Assembly: GCA_033977085.1 (NCBI GenBank)
Contig: CP138906.1
Location: forward strand, 2,170,001-2,234,000
Source: Apirhabdus apintestini
GTDB lineage: Bacteria > Pseudomonadota > Gammaproteobacteria > Enterobacterales > Enterobacteriaceae
DNA length: 64,000 bases
Reading direction: 5' to 3'
The translations under genes and the position numbers were made by a program. The first letter of the stretch is position 1. Each line of letters opens with the position of its first letter. Under the pieces are notes generated by a model that did not search any database, was not told the DNA's origin, and worked only from the letters and a program-made list of their open reading frames with translations. Shown here in pieces: positions 11,607 through 24,564 of this stretch.

Positions 11607-13005
11607 AATTACTCCTGTTATGGTTTCTCAACCGCAATACACGGTGCGTTAAGTTCCTGAATCAGTTCATCAAGAGACTGCAAAATATTGCTTGCCCAGA
11701 AGCGGCCTTCATTGGTCAAACGCAGGCACGTTGAGGAATCCCTGGTCAACCCCGCCTGATGCCATTGGGACAGTAAAGGGGCTAATTTTTCGGCATGAGG
11801 CGTCAGTTCATCCAGCGGAATGCGCGCCGCTTCAACACCGGCCTGGAGGATATGCCGCCACTGAAAGCCAGCCTCAGCGGTGCGCATCATCATCATTAAT
11901 GGCTTTTTCCCAACCGCGATTGCCTCATGCCAGGCAGTGAGGTTACGTTCAACCATCCAGGAATAGCCGTTCACCGAGCCGCCTGCTCCTGAACCAAATG
12001 CCAGACAGTCTGCCCCCTGTTTAATCAGGAGGTTATACAGGTTGCGCTCGCGCGTTGTACGCGCCCAGTGGCTGTTGCTGATACAGCGCCAGCCCGCCGC
12101 GTCCATAAAGTCACAGCCCTGAAGGTAGAGATCGCGACGCTCCGCCGGAGAAGGAACCTCCACGCGTCCATTTTCTACGGCTTTGCCCAGCGGGGTATTG
12201 GGGAGCAGATTAAGGGCATAGAGGTCAACACCGTCGAGGCCAATATCACGCGCGATCGCCAGATCTTCGCCCCATAGTTTCGTATCTTGCCCCGGCAAAC
12301 CAAAAGGAGATCGCACACTACCGCCGCGCGATCTCTTTTCACCAGCCCTTGCATAAAAACCCTGGCCGTTGGGCCATCTGACGTTCGGGCCATCTTCTTA
12401 CGAATTTTGCTGTTAAAGGATTGAATGCCAATGGAGAAACGATTTGCACCCGCATCCAGACAGGCGTCAATTCGATTATCGTCAAAGTTAAGAACCCGGC
12501 CTTCAATCGTTATCTCACAGTCCGGTGCCAGAGGGAGCCTGTTCTTTAGCACTGTGATTATCTTTGCCAGATCCAGTGCCGACAGCGCTGAGGGTGTACC
12601 GCCGCCAAAGTAAACGGCGTGAACAGGGGCTGACTGATGTAAAACGCTATCCGCTTCCATTTCGATTTCGCGAATTAGAGCGTCGGTGTAGCGGGTACAG
12701 TGGTCCTCCTTGAAAGGGTTTTGATAAAAACCGCAGAACGTACAATGCGTCGCACAAAAGGGAATATGCAAATACACCAGCCTTTTGCGAGAAGAGACGC
12801 ACTGGCTGATGACACTTTGCCAGGTTTGCGACAGTTGCTCGTTGGCGACAGGGATCGCACCACGCCACGGCATCGTGGCACGGCGATCTTTAAATGGCTG
12901 ATTTCCCTCCAGCGCGAAATGCGGAGTAAGATCCAGCTGTCAACAACGGGTAAAAAGTGATCCACTTACCGTCACCACCAACGGTCTAATATTGATCCAC
13001 CTTGC

Positions 13006-13784
13006 TTACTCAGGATTAGCTTCCGCTATAACCCCGGCCTTTCGTTTCTGCTTCAGTCGATAGCTCTCTCCTTTTATCTGGACTACGTGTGAGTGATGTA
13101 AGATCCGGTCCAGCATTGCCGATGTCAGGGCTGCATCACCCGCGAACGTCTGGTCCCACTGCCCGAACGGCAGGTTAGAGGTCAGGATCATCGCGCTCTT
13201 TTCGTAACGTTTGGCAATGACCTGGAAGAACAGCTTTGCCTCTTCCTGGCTGAACGGCAGATAGCCTATTTCGTCGATGATGAGCAGTTTGGGGGCCATG
13301 ACACCGCGATTGAGTGTCGTTTTGTAACGCCCCTGACGCTGGGAAGTCGACAGCTGTAACAGCAGGTCCGCTGCTGTTGTGAAGCGAACCTTGATGCCCG
13401 CCCGTACTGCCTCGTAGCCCATGGCTATCGCCAGATGTGTTTTCCCCACGCCCGAGGGGCCCAGCAACACGATGTTTTCGTTACGTTCGATGAAGCTCAG
13501 GGAACGCAGCGACTGGATTTGCTTCTGAGGTGCGCCGGTGGCGAAGGTGAAGTCGTATTCCTCGAACGTCTTCACCGCCGGGAAGGCTGCCATCCGCGTG
13601 TACATCGCCTGTTTACGCTGATGCCGGGCCAGTTTCTCCTCATGTAGCAGGTGCTCCAGGAAGTCCATATAGCTCCATTCCTGATCCACTGCCTGTTGCG
13701 ACAGTGCCGGCGCCGCGCCGATAAGGCTGTCCAGCTGGAGCTGTTCAGCAAGCACCATCAGCCGTTGATGTTGTAGTTCGACCA

Positions 13785-13788
<4 letters not shown>
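13006..13788 (-). CDS. istB: IstB helper ATPase of IS21 copy 2 (fused in frame to the end of istA)
   Basis: This copy has the undamaged reading through LAEQLQLDSLIGAAPALSQQ that the other copies lose, and carries Walker A GPSGVGKTHLA and Walker B LLIIDEIGY. An extra C at the istA-istB junction (GAGCCTGC, against GAGCTGC in the other copies, near 13792) removes the istA stop, so the C-terminal part of IstA continues into IstB as one open frame. A separate IstB of 260 residues could still start at the ATG at 13788. Confidence 0.85.
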
Positions 13789-14809
<1,021 letters not shown>

Positions 14810-14913
14810 AAGCTCCCCTGTATTCAGAGGAGCAGATTAACCCCTGGATCAGTTTTCAACCGCTGGGGTGGATCAGTTTTGCACCGTTGGTAACACCAGC
14901 GCGTTTTTTATAT

Positions 14914-15763
14914 TCATAGGTCTACATCAAATCCATTTATTGGGGCAAAGAATTGCTGGTGCAGGTACTCAACCGCGTCAACAACGCGAGGCCCCATGCC
15001 CAGAATCAGTGCTTGATCTACGATAACAATGCGTTGATTTTTCCAGGCGGCGGTGTGGGTGATTCCGGCAATAGCGCGTAGACGATTCAGATCGCCATCC
15101 ACCATCTGTGAGGTCACGACAATAAACTGCGGATTTGCTGCAATCAGCGATTCTGCGCTATAGCTTTGGTATTGCTGATGAGTTGCCACATTTTCCGCAC
15201 CGGCGAAGCTCAAAATGGCATCAGCAACGCTGCCTTTACCGGCCACCTGCGGTGCACTGCCGCCAGCAGAGAGAATAAATAGCGCTTTTACCGGCGTATT
15301 TTTCGATTTAACGCTGCGTTGAACGCGTTCAAGCCGCTGATGCATACGACTCACCAGCGCATCGCCTTGCTCAGGGATCTGCAGCGTATTTGCCAGTTGA
15401 CGAATGTTGGCATACATCTGCTCAACCGTCGCAGGAACGCGTGTCAAGGTCACAACGTTAACTTTTTGTCTACGTAGCTGATCCAGAACGAGCTGCGGCC
15501 CGGCGTCCTGCCAGGTGATAAAACCGCTCGGGTGCAGGGATAAAATGCCTTCGCTGTTCAGACTGCTTCCAGTAGCCAATGTGCGCGAGCGCGGCCGTTT
15601 CTGGAGGATAAGAGGTGGTTTCATCCACCCCAACCACGCGGTTGCCCGCCCCCATAGCAAAAATAAGTTCGGTCAGTGAACCACCTGCGACAACCAGCCT
15701 TTCGGTAGCCTGAGTACTGAAGGCACAGGTGAGAATGATTAAGCCCGCGATGAGTTTCTTCAT
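14914..15763 (-). pseudogene. chuT: Periplasmic haem-binding protein ChuT/HmuT, one frameshift
   Basis: Carries haem from the outer-membrane receptor to ChuU-HmuV. Starts MKKLIAGLIILTCAFSTQA, a signal peptide, followed by the cluster-A binding-protein fold (RLVVAGGSLTELIFAMGAG, VDETTSYPPETAALAHIGY). Near 15560 the gene reads CAGTCTGAAC where CAGCTGAAC would keep the frame, an added base. The downstream part (AGGSAPQVAGKGSVADAIL, SYSAESLIAANPQFIVV) runs to GFDVDL. The start at 15763 lies 2 bases after the receptor stop. Confidence 0.91.
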
Positions 15764-15765
15764 TT

Positions 15766-17895
15766 TCAGAAATTCCATGCAAAACCTACTGCGGCGTTGA
15801 AGCCTGCTGCAGGAATAGATTCATGGGCGGTCTGGTAACGTTTGTCGGTCAGGTTATTCAGCGCAAGATTGACCTGATACCGATCCTGCGGGCCAAATTC
15901 AGTATTGAATGCGAGGTTGAGAGTCGCCCAGCCCGGATAGTTAATTTCTTTACTACCGGTTTTGTCTTTAGCGCTGGAGGCAGCGCGGATAAAGAAATCT
16001 GAGGTAATGTTGATGCTATTAAGCAGCTGCGTATGTTTCAGACCGGCTCTTCCTGTCAGGATAGGTTCTCCAGTATTCCAGGTTTTGATATCACCCCCTT
16101 CGTACTGGCGGCGGATAAGGTTGCCGCTAAGGTAAGGAGAGATAGCCCAGCCGTTGTACTCTGCGGTGAGTTCCATTCCCCAGTTTTTAGCCCGGTCAAT
16201 GTTGTTATAGTAATAATATCCGCCCCGGGAAGAGGTGCGGTTACCACGGCAAGCGGTTTGCCCGGCACAGGTCAGGCTGGCGATATAATCTTTGGCCTCG
16301 GAGTAGTAAATCGCGCCATCAATCAACCACATATTGCCATTGTAACGGGCACCTAGCTCATAGTTGTTGGAGTGTTCTGCCTTCAGGTTTGGATTGCCAT
16401 AGGTAACGCTACCACCCGCAGAAGTCTGCATAAATAGCTGGGTCAACGTCGGAAAGACATATCCCTGGGCATAGGCGGCACGCAGTTCAATATCTTTGAA
16501 GCCGGAGTAACGCAGGCTGGTAGAGGTGACTAATTCATCATCATGCGCCGCATTCCTTCCGGATGACTGCCAGGCTGTACCACTCAGGCTATCGCTGCGG
16601 TTCAGTTTGGAAGAGAGCCAGTACTGACGTGCACCAGCGGCCCACGTCCAGTTATCAGCGAAGTGCCAGTCGTTTTGTGCAAATAGGGAGGCATTACTCT
16701 GTTCGGCCTCAATATGCGACAGGGTATTGGTTTGGGTATCAAAGAAGCCAGTGGCCGCAGTCTGGCGCGTACTACTTTTGGTATCCTGTTTTACTTTATC
16801 GTGCTGATACTGAAGCCCGATAACCAGCTCGTTATTCGCCGGAAGCGCGAAATTGTTCTGTAGCGTCACTCCCTGGGTATACTGTTTATCATTGGTATGA
16901 GTCTGATTGCTGACCGTCAGCGCCCGGATCAGCGGGCTGGGAATAACCTGGGTGGTTTTAACCCGGTTTTCAAATTTACGTTCAATGGTCTGGCTATAAG
17001 CATCAAGGTGGATTTTTTCAGGTAATCCCCCTACATCATAATCATAGAAAATACCGACTTTTTCGCGCTCAAGTTTCGGAATACGGACGCTGAATTCGTC
17101 ATACTGGTTGTCTGCATCACTGAGCCAGGTTTGCGTGGAAATCCTGTAACGATCGAGCGACAGACCCAGCTTATGGGGACCGAAGTTATAACCCAGCCAA
17201 ACCCCCTGCCCGTTATTGCGGAAGCTGGTATCAGGCAACCGGCCATCCGGGGTGTCACGATTACCCTGGTCGGAGTAGCTGCCGTTGATTCGATAGTCAA
17301 AGTTGCCGATGCTGCCCCAGGCGGCGGCTGATTCCTCCCACCCGGCAGTAGCTGAGTTATAGACAGCCTTGATACTGCCCCCAAGCGGTTTATTTCCGCC
17401 TTTTTTGGTAATGAAGTTCACCACACCGCCAATGGCCTGCGAGCCGTAGAGAACCGAGTATGGGCCCTTTACAACCTCAATACGTTCCAGTGAAGACTCA
17501 TCTATCAGCAAACCAGCGCCATAGTTCTGACCCGCACGCTGATAGCTGACAACCTGGCCGTCTATCAAAATCAGCACGCGTGAAGAGGCTTCACCTCGAA
17601 TACGAATTTGTTTACGGCCCGCCAGCGAGTTGTCGGCAACCTCAACGCCAGGAATATCCTGCAAATCGTCGGCAATGGAAACGCTGGTTGAGTTTTGCAG
17701 AGTCTGACGGTCAATCACGTGAATTGTTGCCGGGCTTTCCCAAAGACTGCTCTCTGTCCGGTTGGCGGTAATGATTAACGTGTCATCATTAGAGGGTTTA
17801 GATTGCGCTGTGGTATTGGCTGCAGAAACAGCGCCCGATACACATAATGTCAGGGCTGAAAGAAAAAATGGTCTGTTGTTAGTCCGTATCAACAT
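15766..17895 (-). CDS. hmuR: TonB-dependent outer-membrane haem/haemoglobin receptor
   Basis: Intact 709-residue outer-membrane receptor. Signal peptide to about VSAA, TonB box near DDTLIIT, plug domain (IADDLQDIPGVEVADNSL, VKGPYSVLYGSQAIGGVVNF) and a 22-strand barrel ending in Phe (GFAWNF), the usual last residue. The NPNL box of haem receptors is present (GNPNLKAEHS); the paired FRAP box is altered to FPTL. It is not an E. coli ChuA orthologue, since ChuA has a different N-terminus and is about 660 residues. Its place before chuT and behind a Fur box makes haem the likely ligand; another iron chelate remains possible. The symbol is by role. Confidence 0.85.
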   Translation of the reverse strand: MLIRTNNRPFFLSALTLCVSGAVSAANTTAQSKPSNDDTLIITANRTESSLWESPATIHVIDRQTLQNSTSVSIADDLQDIPGVEVADNSLAGRKQIRIRGEASSRVLILIDGQVVSYQRAGQNYGAGLLIDESSLERIEVVKGPYSVLYGSQAIGGVVNFITKKGGNKPLGGSIKAVYNSATAGWEESAAAWGSIGNFDYRINGSYSDQGNRDTPDGRLPDTSFRNNGQGVWLGYNFGPHKLGLSLDRYRISTQTWLSDADNQYDEFSVRIPKLEREKVGIFYDYDVGGLPEKIHLDAYSQTIERKFENRVKTTQVIPSPLIRALTVSNQTHTNDKQYTQGVTLQNNFALPANNELVIGLQYQHDKVKQDTKSSTRQTAATGFFDTQTNTLSHIEAEQSNASLFAQNDWHFADNWTWAAGARQYWLSSKLNRSDSLSGTAWQSSGRNAAHDDELVTSTSLRYSGFKDIELRAAYAQGYVFPTLTQLFMQTSAGGSVTYGNPNLKAEHSNNYELGARYNGNMWLIDGAIYYSEAKDYIASLTCAGQTACRGNRTSSRGGYYYYNNIDRAKNWGMELTAEYNGWAISPYLSGNLIRRQYEGGDIKTWNTGEPILTGRAGLKHTQLLNSINITSDFFIRAASSAKDKTGSKEINYPGWATLNLAFNTEFGPQDRYQVNLALNNLTDKRYQTAHESIPAAGFNAAVGFAWNF

Positions 17896-17920
17896 ATGTA
17901 AAACCTTATGAGTGTGTAAA

Positions 17921-17935
17921 TGATCATTATTATCA
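17921..17935 (-). promoter_or_regulatory. Fur box before the haem receptor
   Basis: On the minus strand TGATAATAATGATCA matches the 7-1-7 Fur dyad TGATAAT-N-ATTATCA at 14 of 15 positions. It lies about 26 bases before the receptor start, so Fur with Fe(II) would block the promoter or early elongation of the haem operon. Confidence 0.82.
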
Positions 17936-18731
17936 TTCGCATTTATACAAGAGTTGTCTCCATAAGTTCAATATGAAAGATGTGGGAGCAATGCATTTTT
18001 TGATCTCTGTCAACCTGCCGACCAGCGTGAGTGCCATGCAATGCCTGCCAATTGCTTATGTAATAGTAACTATCTGTCTACTAAGCATATTTAAGTCACA
18101 GCTAAATATTTACGATTAAGCATGAATGCAGGAAGGGCTCGTTAAGAAGCCAATAATCTCTTAAAAAAGTCGGCCAGTGAATTTCAGTGATGACACCAGG
18201 TAATTAACCGATTTTTTATAAAGAACCGGTCACGGCCAGGGAAGCAAGAAATTTACTGATGCAGAACATTCAGCGCATGAGTCAACCGCTTCGGGCAACT
18301 TGTATTGGATTACGGCGTTCGGGGGTCTCTCATCCGGCTGCCTGCGGCGCCGCCGCCTGAGCGGATTTCTGGATTTTTATCGTGGCAAAACAGCGCGGGC
18401 GTTACAGCTGTCTCTCGTAACGATTCTATCGCCTGGAAAACGATGCCCGTACAAAACGCCATCATCGATGGCGAGGCAATCAGCCGGTGGTCAACGCGCT
18501 TTCCGACATGGATTAAACCTCTACGCTGGCGGCAACTGTGGCGATAAAATGCGATACCTTGCCTCTGACAGAGCCATTTGTGGTGAAGCCGAACAAAAAG
18601 TTCCCTTCAAGGTTGAGTATAAAACTTCACGCCAAGCGGCCCGGTTACACCTCGGCGGCATTTCAGGGAGCGGCTGAAGGTTAACCTGCGTATTATCTCT
18701 ATAGCCAGAAAAATGAAAATCCGATGCCAGC
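17936..18731. other. Degraded region upstream of the haem receptor
   Basis: About 800 bases between the Fur box and IS21 copy 3. The first 180 bases are AT-rich, the rest GC-rich and partly open. Two plus-strand frames at 18300-18677 and 18305-18547 have no recognised motif; a stretch at 18580-18680 reads EPFVVKPNKKFP and later GYTSAAFQG, which might be a remnant of an exported or fimbrial-type protein, but this is a guess. No chuS/hmuS (haem oxygenase-like) gene is visible. Confidence 0.4.
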
Positions 18732-18799
18732 TGTCAACAACGGGTAAAAAGTGATCCACTTACCGTCACCACCAACGGTCTAATATTGATCCACCTTGC

Positions 18800-19578
18800 T
18801 TACTCAGGATTAGCTTCCGCTATAACCCCGGCCTTTCGTTTCTGCTTCAGTCGATAGCTCTCTCCTTTTATCTGGACTACGTGTGAGTGATGTAAGATCC
18901 GGTCCAGCATTGCCGATGTCAGGGCTGCATCACCCGCGAACGTCTGGTCCCACTGCCCGAACGGCAGGTTAGAGGTCAGGATCATCGCGCTCTTTTCGTA
19001 ACGTTTGGCAATGACCTGGAAGAACAGCTTTGCCTCTTCCTGGCTGAACGGCAGATAGCCTATTTCGTCGATGATGAGCAGTTTGGGGGCCATGACACCG
19101 CGATTGAGTGTCGTTTTGTAACGCCCCTGACGCTGGGAAGTCGACGAGCTGTAACAGCAGGTCCGCTGCTGTTGTGAAGCGAACCTTGATGCCCGCCCGT
19201 ACTGCCTCGTAGCCCATGGCTATCGCCAGATGTGTTTTCCCCACGCCCGAGGGGCCCAGCAACACGATGTTTTCGTTACGTTCGATGAAGCTCAGGGAAC
19301 GCAGCGACTGGATTTGCTTCTGAGGTGCGCCGGTGGCGAAGGTGAAGTCGTATTCCTCGAACGTCTTCACCGCCGGGAAGGCTGCCATCCGCGTGTACAT
19401 CGCCTGTTTACGCTGATGCCGGGCCAGTTTCTCCTCATGTAGCAGGTGCTCCAGGAAGTCCATATAGCTCCATTCCTGATCCACTGCCTGTTGCGACAGT
19501 GCCGGCGCCGCGCCGATAAGGCTGTCCAGCTGGGCTGTTCAGCAAGCACCATCAGCCGTTGATGTTGTAGTTCGACCA

Positions 19579-19582
<4 letters not shown>
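18800..19582 (-). pseudogene. istB: IstB helper ATPase of IS21 copy 3, two indels
   Basis: AAA+ ATPase as in the other copies. It carries the missing base near 19530 shared with copies 1 and 4, and an added G at about 19146 (GACGAGCTG against GACAGCTG), which separates Walker A from Walker B (LLIIDEIGYL resumes at 19093). Confidence 0.87.
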
Positions 19583-20600
<1,018 letters not shown>

Positions 20601-20968
20601 AAGCTCCCCTGTATTCAGAGGAGCAGATTAACCCTGGATCAGTTTTCAACCGCTGGGGTGGATCAGTTTTGCACCGTTGGTAACACCAGCCGCTGGCGCG
20701 TACGGTGCTGGCGTGGCTAAATGCTTTTCTTTGTAGTGCCAGCATTATTTCTCTGCCAGCACAGGATGAGCGTAATGGCCTCTCTGCGTATAGCAATCAA
20801 GCAACAAGAACTCCGCTTCAGGGCATTCACGTAAAGAGAAGGCGGCTTTAAGCTCTCTCTATAGAGTGGGAAGAAAACCTTTGCCAATCAATTACAAATA
20901 AAACAATGAAACAGGCTAAGGGCCGATGGTAACCATACCCAATAAATAGGACGTAATTTTTAACAGGC

Positions 20969-21004
20969 AATAAAAAAGCGCCCATTATATAGAGCGCTTT
21001 TTAT
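20969..21004 (-). terminator. Terminator of serS
   Basis: GCGC stem extended by an A run on one side and a T run on the other (AAAAAAGCGC, 12-base loop, GCGCTTTTT), 14 bases beyond the serS stop. The upstream 280 bases (20686-20968) contain no gene I recognise. Confidence 0.8.
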
Positions 21005-21017
21005 AACATTATGCCGG

Positions 21018-22309
21018 TTAGCCGATATATTCGAGGCCGTTCATGTAAGGCCGTAAAACCTCTGGCACTTCAATTCGGCCGTCTGCCTGCTGATAGTTTT
21101 CCAGAACGGCTACCAGAGTACGACCTACCGCAAGCCCTGAGCCATTCAATGTATGAACCAGCCGCGGTTTTTCTCTGTTTTACTGCGACAGCGCGCCTGC
21201 ATACGGCGCGCCTGAAAATCGCCGACGTTAGAACAGGAAGAAATTTCGCGATAGGTATCCTGCGCGGGGAGCCATACTTCAAGGTCATAGGTCTTACAGG
21301 CTGAAAAGCCCATATCCCCGGTGCACAGCACAATTTTACGATATGGCAGGCCAAGTAATTGTAATACCTTCTCCGCATGGCCCGTCAGTTCTTCAAGCGA
21401 CGCCATTGAGGTGTCCGGATTAGTTACCTGCACCATTTCTACTTTATCAAACTGGTGCATACGGATAAGCCCGCGGGTATCGCGACCATAGCTGCCTGCC
21501 TCGGAACGGAAACAGGGCGTATGCGCGGTCATGCGTAGCGGCAGCGCCTCTTCATCCAGTATTTCGTCACGCACCAGGTTAGTTAACGGAACTTCCGCCG
21601 TAGGGATCAGAGCATAGTTACTGCTATCGGCTTCTTCTTCCAGCGGACGCGTATGGAATAAATCCCCCGCGAACTTAGGCAACTGGCCGGTGCCATAAAG
21701 CGTTTCGTGATTAACAAGATAGGGAACATACGCCTCGCTATAGCCGTGCTGTTCGGTATGCAGGTCAAGCATAAACTGCGATAACGCGCGATGCAGGCGG
21801 GCAATTTGCCCTTTCATCACCACAAAGCGGGAACCTGTTAATTTAACCGCAGCGGCAAAATCCAGGCCGCCGTGCATTTCACCCAGCGTAACGTGATCGC
21901 GGATATCGAAATCAAATGCCCGTGGGGTGCCCCAACGGCTAACCTCAACGTTGTCACTTTCATCTTTGCCAACCGGTACGCTATCGTCCGGTATATTCGG
22001 AATGGTCAATGCATAGTCCCGAATTTCGGCCAATAGCGCATCAAGCTCGGTTTTCGCCGCATCCAGCTCTTCACCCAACTGATTCACCTGCTGGCGCAGC
22101 GGCTCAATATCTTCTCCGCGCGCTTTCGCCTGGCCGATGGATTTCGATCGCGCATTGCGCTCGGCCTGCAGATTTTCTGTTTTTACCTGGAGCACTTTGC
22201 GGCGCTCTTCAAGCGCACGTAATTTTTCTACATCCAGCGTAAAGCCACGGCGTGCCAGTTTTTCAGCGACTGCGTCTGGCTCATTACGCAGCAGATTGGG
22301 ATCGAGCAT
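21018..22309 (-). pseudogene. serS: Seryl-tRNA synthetase, one frameshift near the C-terminus
   Basis: Class II aminoacyl-tRNA synthetase, essential and single-copy in enterobacteria. Starts MLDPNLLRNEPDAVAEKLA, then the coiled-coil arm (residues about 30-100), motif 2 (TPCFRSEAGSYGRDTRGLIRMHQFDK region) and SSCSNVGDFQARRM. An A run at about 21172 has five bases; six are needed to continue into motif 3, which follows in another frame as LNGSGLAVGRTL and ends GLEYIG. Loss of motif 3 would be lethal, so a consensus error is much more likely than a real mutation. Repaired length is 430 residues, as in E. coli. Confidence 0.95.
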
Positions 22310-22475
22310 GCTTGTCCTGTGCTTATCGAATTGAAACAGAAAAGCGGCCGCCTGAGCGCAACCGCGTGAAATTTACATTAACCCCGAGCCCTGGTTATGC
22401 TGCCAATACTTACCGACACGTGCATAAACGCGGGTTTACAGAGATAAGACTGCTAACCTTACCGCAACGCCTGGG

Positions 22476-23819
22476 TTATCGGTAGCGTTTTGTGGGGCTA
22501 TTTTGATCCTGTTCGCTAAGCCGGGCGAGCTTTTCACCAATCTTACTCTCAAGCCCGCGCGATGAAGGATGATAGTAGCGAATTGGCCCCATCTCAGGCG
22601 GGAAATAGACTTCACCGGCCGCATACGCATTGGGCTCATCGTGCGCGTAGCGGTATTCATCGCCGTAGCCCATTTCTTTCATTAATTTCGTCGGCGCATT
22701 GCGCAAATGTGCGGGCACATCATAGTCCGGTTTGGTTCGGGCATCATTCAGCGCCGCCTTAAATGCAACATAGACAGCATTGCTTTTCGGCGCACAGGCC
22801 AGATATACCAAAGCCTGGGCGATAGCTCTTTCACCTTCTGCCGGCCCGACTCGGGTAAAGCAGTCCCATGCGGCAATAGCGACCTGCATGGCGCGAGGAT
22901 CCGCATTCCCTATATCTTCAGAGGCAATCGCCAGGCAACGACGCGCGACATACAGCGGATCGCCACCAGCTGTAATGATACGCGCATACCAGTAAAGTGC
23001 CGCATCGGGTGAAGATCCCCGCACGGATTTGTGTAGTGCGGAAATAAGATCGTAGAAACGATCGCCTTTATTATCGAAACGCGCGCTGCGCTCGCCGGCA
23101 ATTTCCGTCAACAGCGCCGGCGTCAATACGCGCATTCCGGCGTCATTTGTTTCCGCCATATCCGCCATCATTTCGAGCGTATTCAGCGCACGGCGCGCAT
23201 CGCCGTTCACCAGCTCAGCGATTGCAAGCCGCGTCTCATCCGGCAATACAATATTCTGATTACCATAGCCGCGCGCAGGGTCCAGCATGGCCTGCGCCAG
23301 CACTTGCTCTATATCTTCAACGGTTAACGATTTCAGCAGGTAAACACGCGCTCTGGAAAGCAGAGCCGAATTTAATTCAAACGAGGGATTTTCTGTCGTG
23401 GCACCGATAAAGGTGATGGTGCCATCTTCGATATGGGGCAGGAAAGCGTCCTGCTGGCTTTTATTAAAGCGATGCACTTCATCGACAAACAGTACGGTGC
23501 GACGCCCGCCATCCCGCCGCTGGCGGGCTCGGTCTATGGCTTCACGAATCTCTTTTACGCCTGACGTCACCGCAGAAATGCGTTCCACCTCAGCGTCCGC
23601 ATAACGCGCGATAACTTCTGCTAAAGTCGTTTTGCCAGTACCCGGCGGTCCCCACAGGATCATCGAGTGCAAATGCCCGGCCTCAATCGCTTTGGGCAGC
23701 GGTTTGCCAGGCGCCAGCAGGTGCTGCTGCCCAATATATTGGGCGAGATCCGCAGGCCGCATACGCGCAGCCAGCGGCTGGAATTGATTATCAGAAAAAT
23801 CGAGCGACAGGTTGCTCAC
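22476..23819 (-). CDS. rarA: Replication-associated recombination ATPase RarA
   Basis: AAA+ ATPase (MgsA/WRNIP1 family) acting at stalled replication forks with SSB. Intact at 447 residues, the same length as E. coli. Walker A WGPPGTGKTT (near residue 56), Walker B LFVDEVHRF, sensor region GATTENPSFELN and arginine finger SRARVYLL are all present. Start MSNLSLDFSDNQFQ is the family start. It follows lolA by 8 bases, so the two are probably co-transcribed. Confidence 0.97.
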   Translation of the reverse strand: MSNLSLDFSDNQFQPLAARMRPADLAQYIGQQHLLAPGKPLPKAIEAGHLHSMILWGPPGTGKTTLAEVIARYADAEVERISAVTSGVKEIREAIDRARQRRDGGRRTVLFVDEVHRFNKSQQDAFLPHIEDGTITFIGATTENPSFELNSALLSRARVYLLKSLTVEDIEQVLAQAMLDPARGYGNQNIVLPDETRLAIAELVNGDARRALNTLEMMADMAETNDAGMRVLTPALLTEIAGERSARFDNKGDRFYDLISALHKSVRGSSPDAALYWYARIITAGGDPLYVARRCLAIASEDIGNADPRAMQVAIAAWDCFTRVGPAEGERAIAQALVYLACAPKSNAVYVAFKAALNDARTKPDYDVPAHLRNAPTKLMKEMGYGDEYRYAHDEPNAYAAGEVYFPPEMGPIRYYHPSSRGLESKIGEKLARLSEQDQNSPTKRYR

Positions 23820-23827
23820 TCAAACCT

Positions 23828-24441
23828 CTATTTGCGTTGATCGTCCACCGTCACGCCTTTCGGCGGCGTAAAAGTAAACTTACTCATATCAACCGCACCG
23901 TTCTGTTGAGCGGTAAGCTGATAGTTGCTGCGCTGCCCGTCTTGTTCGATAGCGCTAAACTGCCTGATAGTGCCGCTGGCAGTCACATCAATAGTAAATT
24001 GTTTGAGATTGCCGCCCTCTTTTTAGGCGTCAGCTCAAAACTATCGCCCTGCTGGCGGATATCATATTGCTGCCAGTCTTTAGTTTGATTGCGGGCGATG
24101 AGCATAAACGGTGTATTACTGGTCGCCTCTTTAAGCCGGCTCGCGCTTACCTGTTCAACAAAAGGATTGTAAAACCAGAGCGTTTTACCATCGGATACCA
24201 GCACACTTTCGTCCGGCTGTGTCATATGCCAGTTAAACAGATCCGGGCGCTTAACCCACAGTTCCCCTTGCCCCTCCTGCACTGCTGCACCACCGGCATC
24301 GGTAACTTTTTGCGTGAAGCTGGCATGGAAGCTGGCAACCTTATCCAGACGACTTTTCAGCGCACTGGCACCATCGGCCCAAACCGGGGCAGCTATAACA
24401 GTAGAAACTAGCGCGGTGGCAAAAATGACCTTTTTCATCAT
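23828..24441 (-). pseudogene. lolA: Outer-membrane lipoprotein carrier LolA, one frameshift
   Basis: Periplasmic chaperone that takes lipoproteins from LolCDE to LolB; essential in E. coli. Signal peptide MMKKVIFATALVSTVIAAPVWA, then KSRLDKVASFHASFTQKVTD, which matches E. coli. An A run near 24022 has five bases (CCTAAAAAGAGG) where six are needed; the remaining frame reads GGNLKQFTIDV and ends GVTVDDQRK. Repaired length is about 204 residues. Damage to an essential gene points to consensus error. The start could be the second Met (24438). Confidence 0.94.
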
Positions 24442-24564
24442 GTTCCCTCAATGTAGCAGCCCTGATTCGGACCTGTATCGGTAACTGTGACCTGATGTCG
24501 CGAAATCGAACAGCAGAAAAAACTGATTCTGCATTAATTAATAATACATTATATACACAATGCG

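Noticed and set aside
21018..22309. Rescue of serS by transcriptional slippage on an A run, as in some insect endosymbionts
   Set aside because: The run has only five A, too short for efficient slippage, and runs of all four bases are affected across the window.
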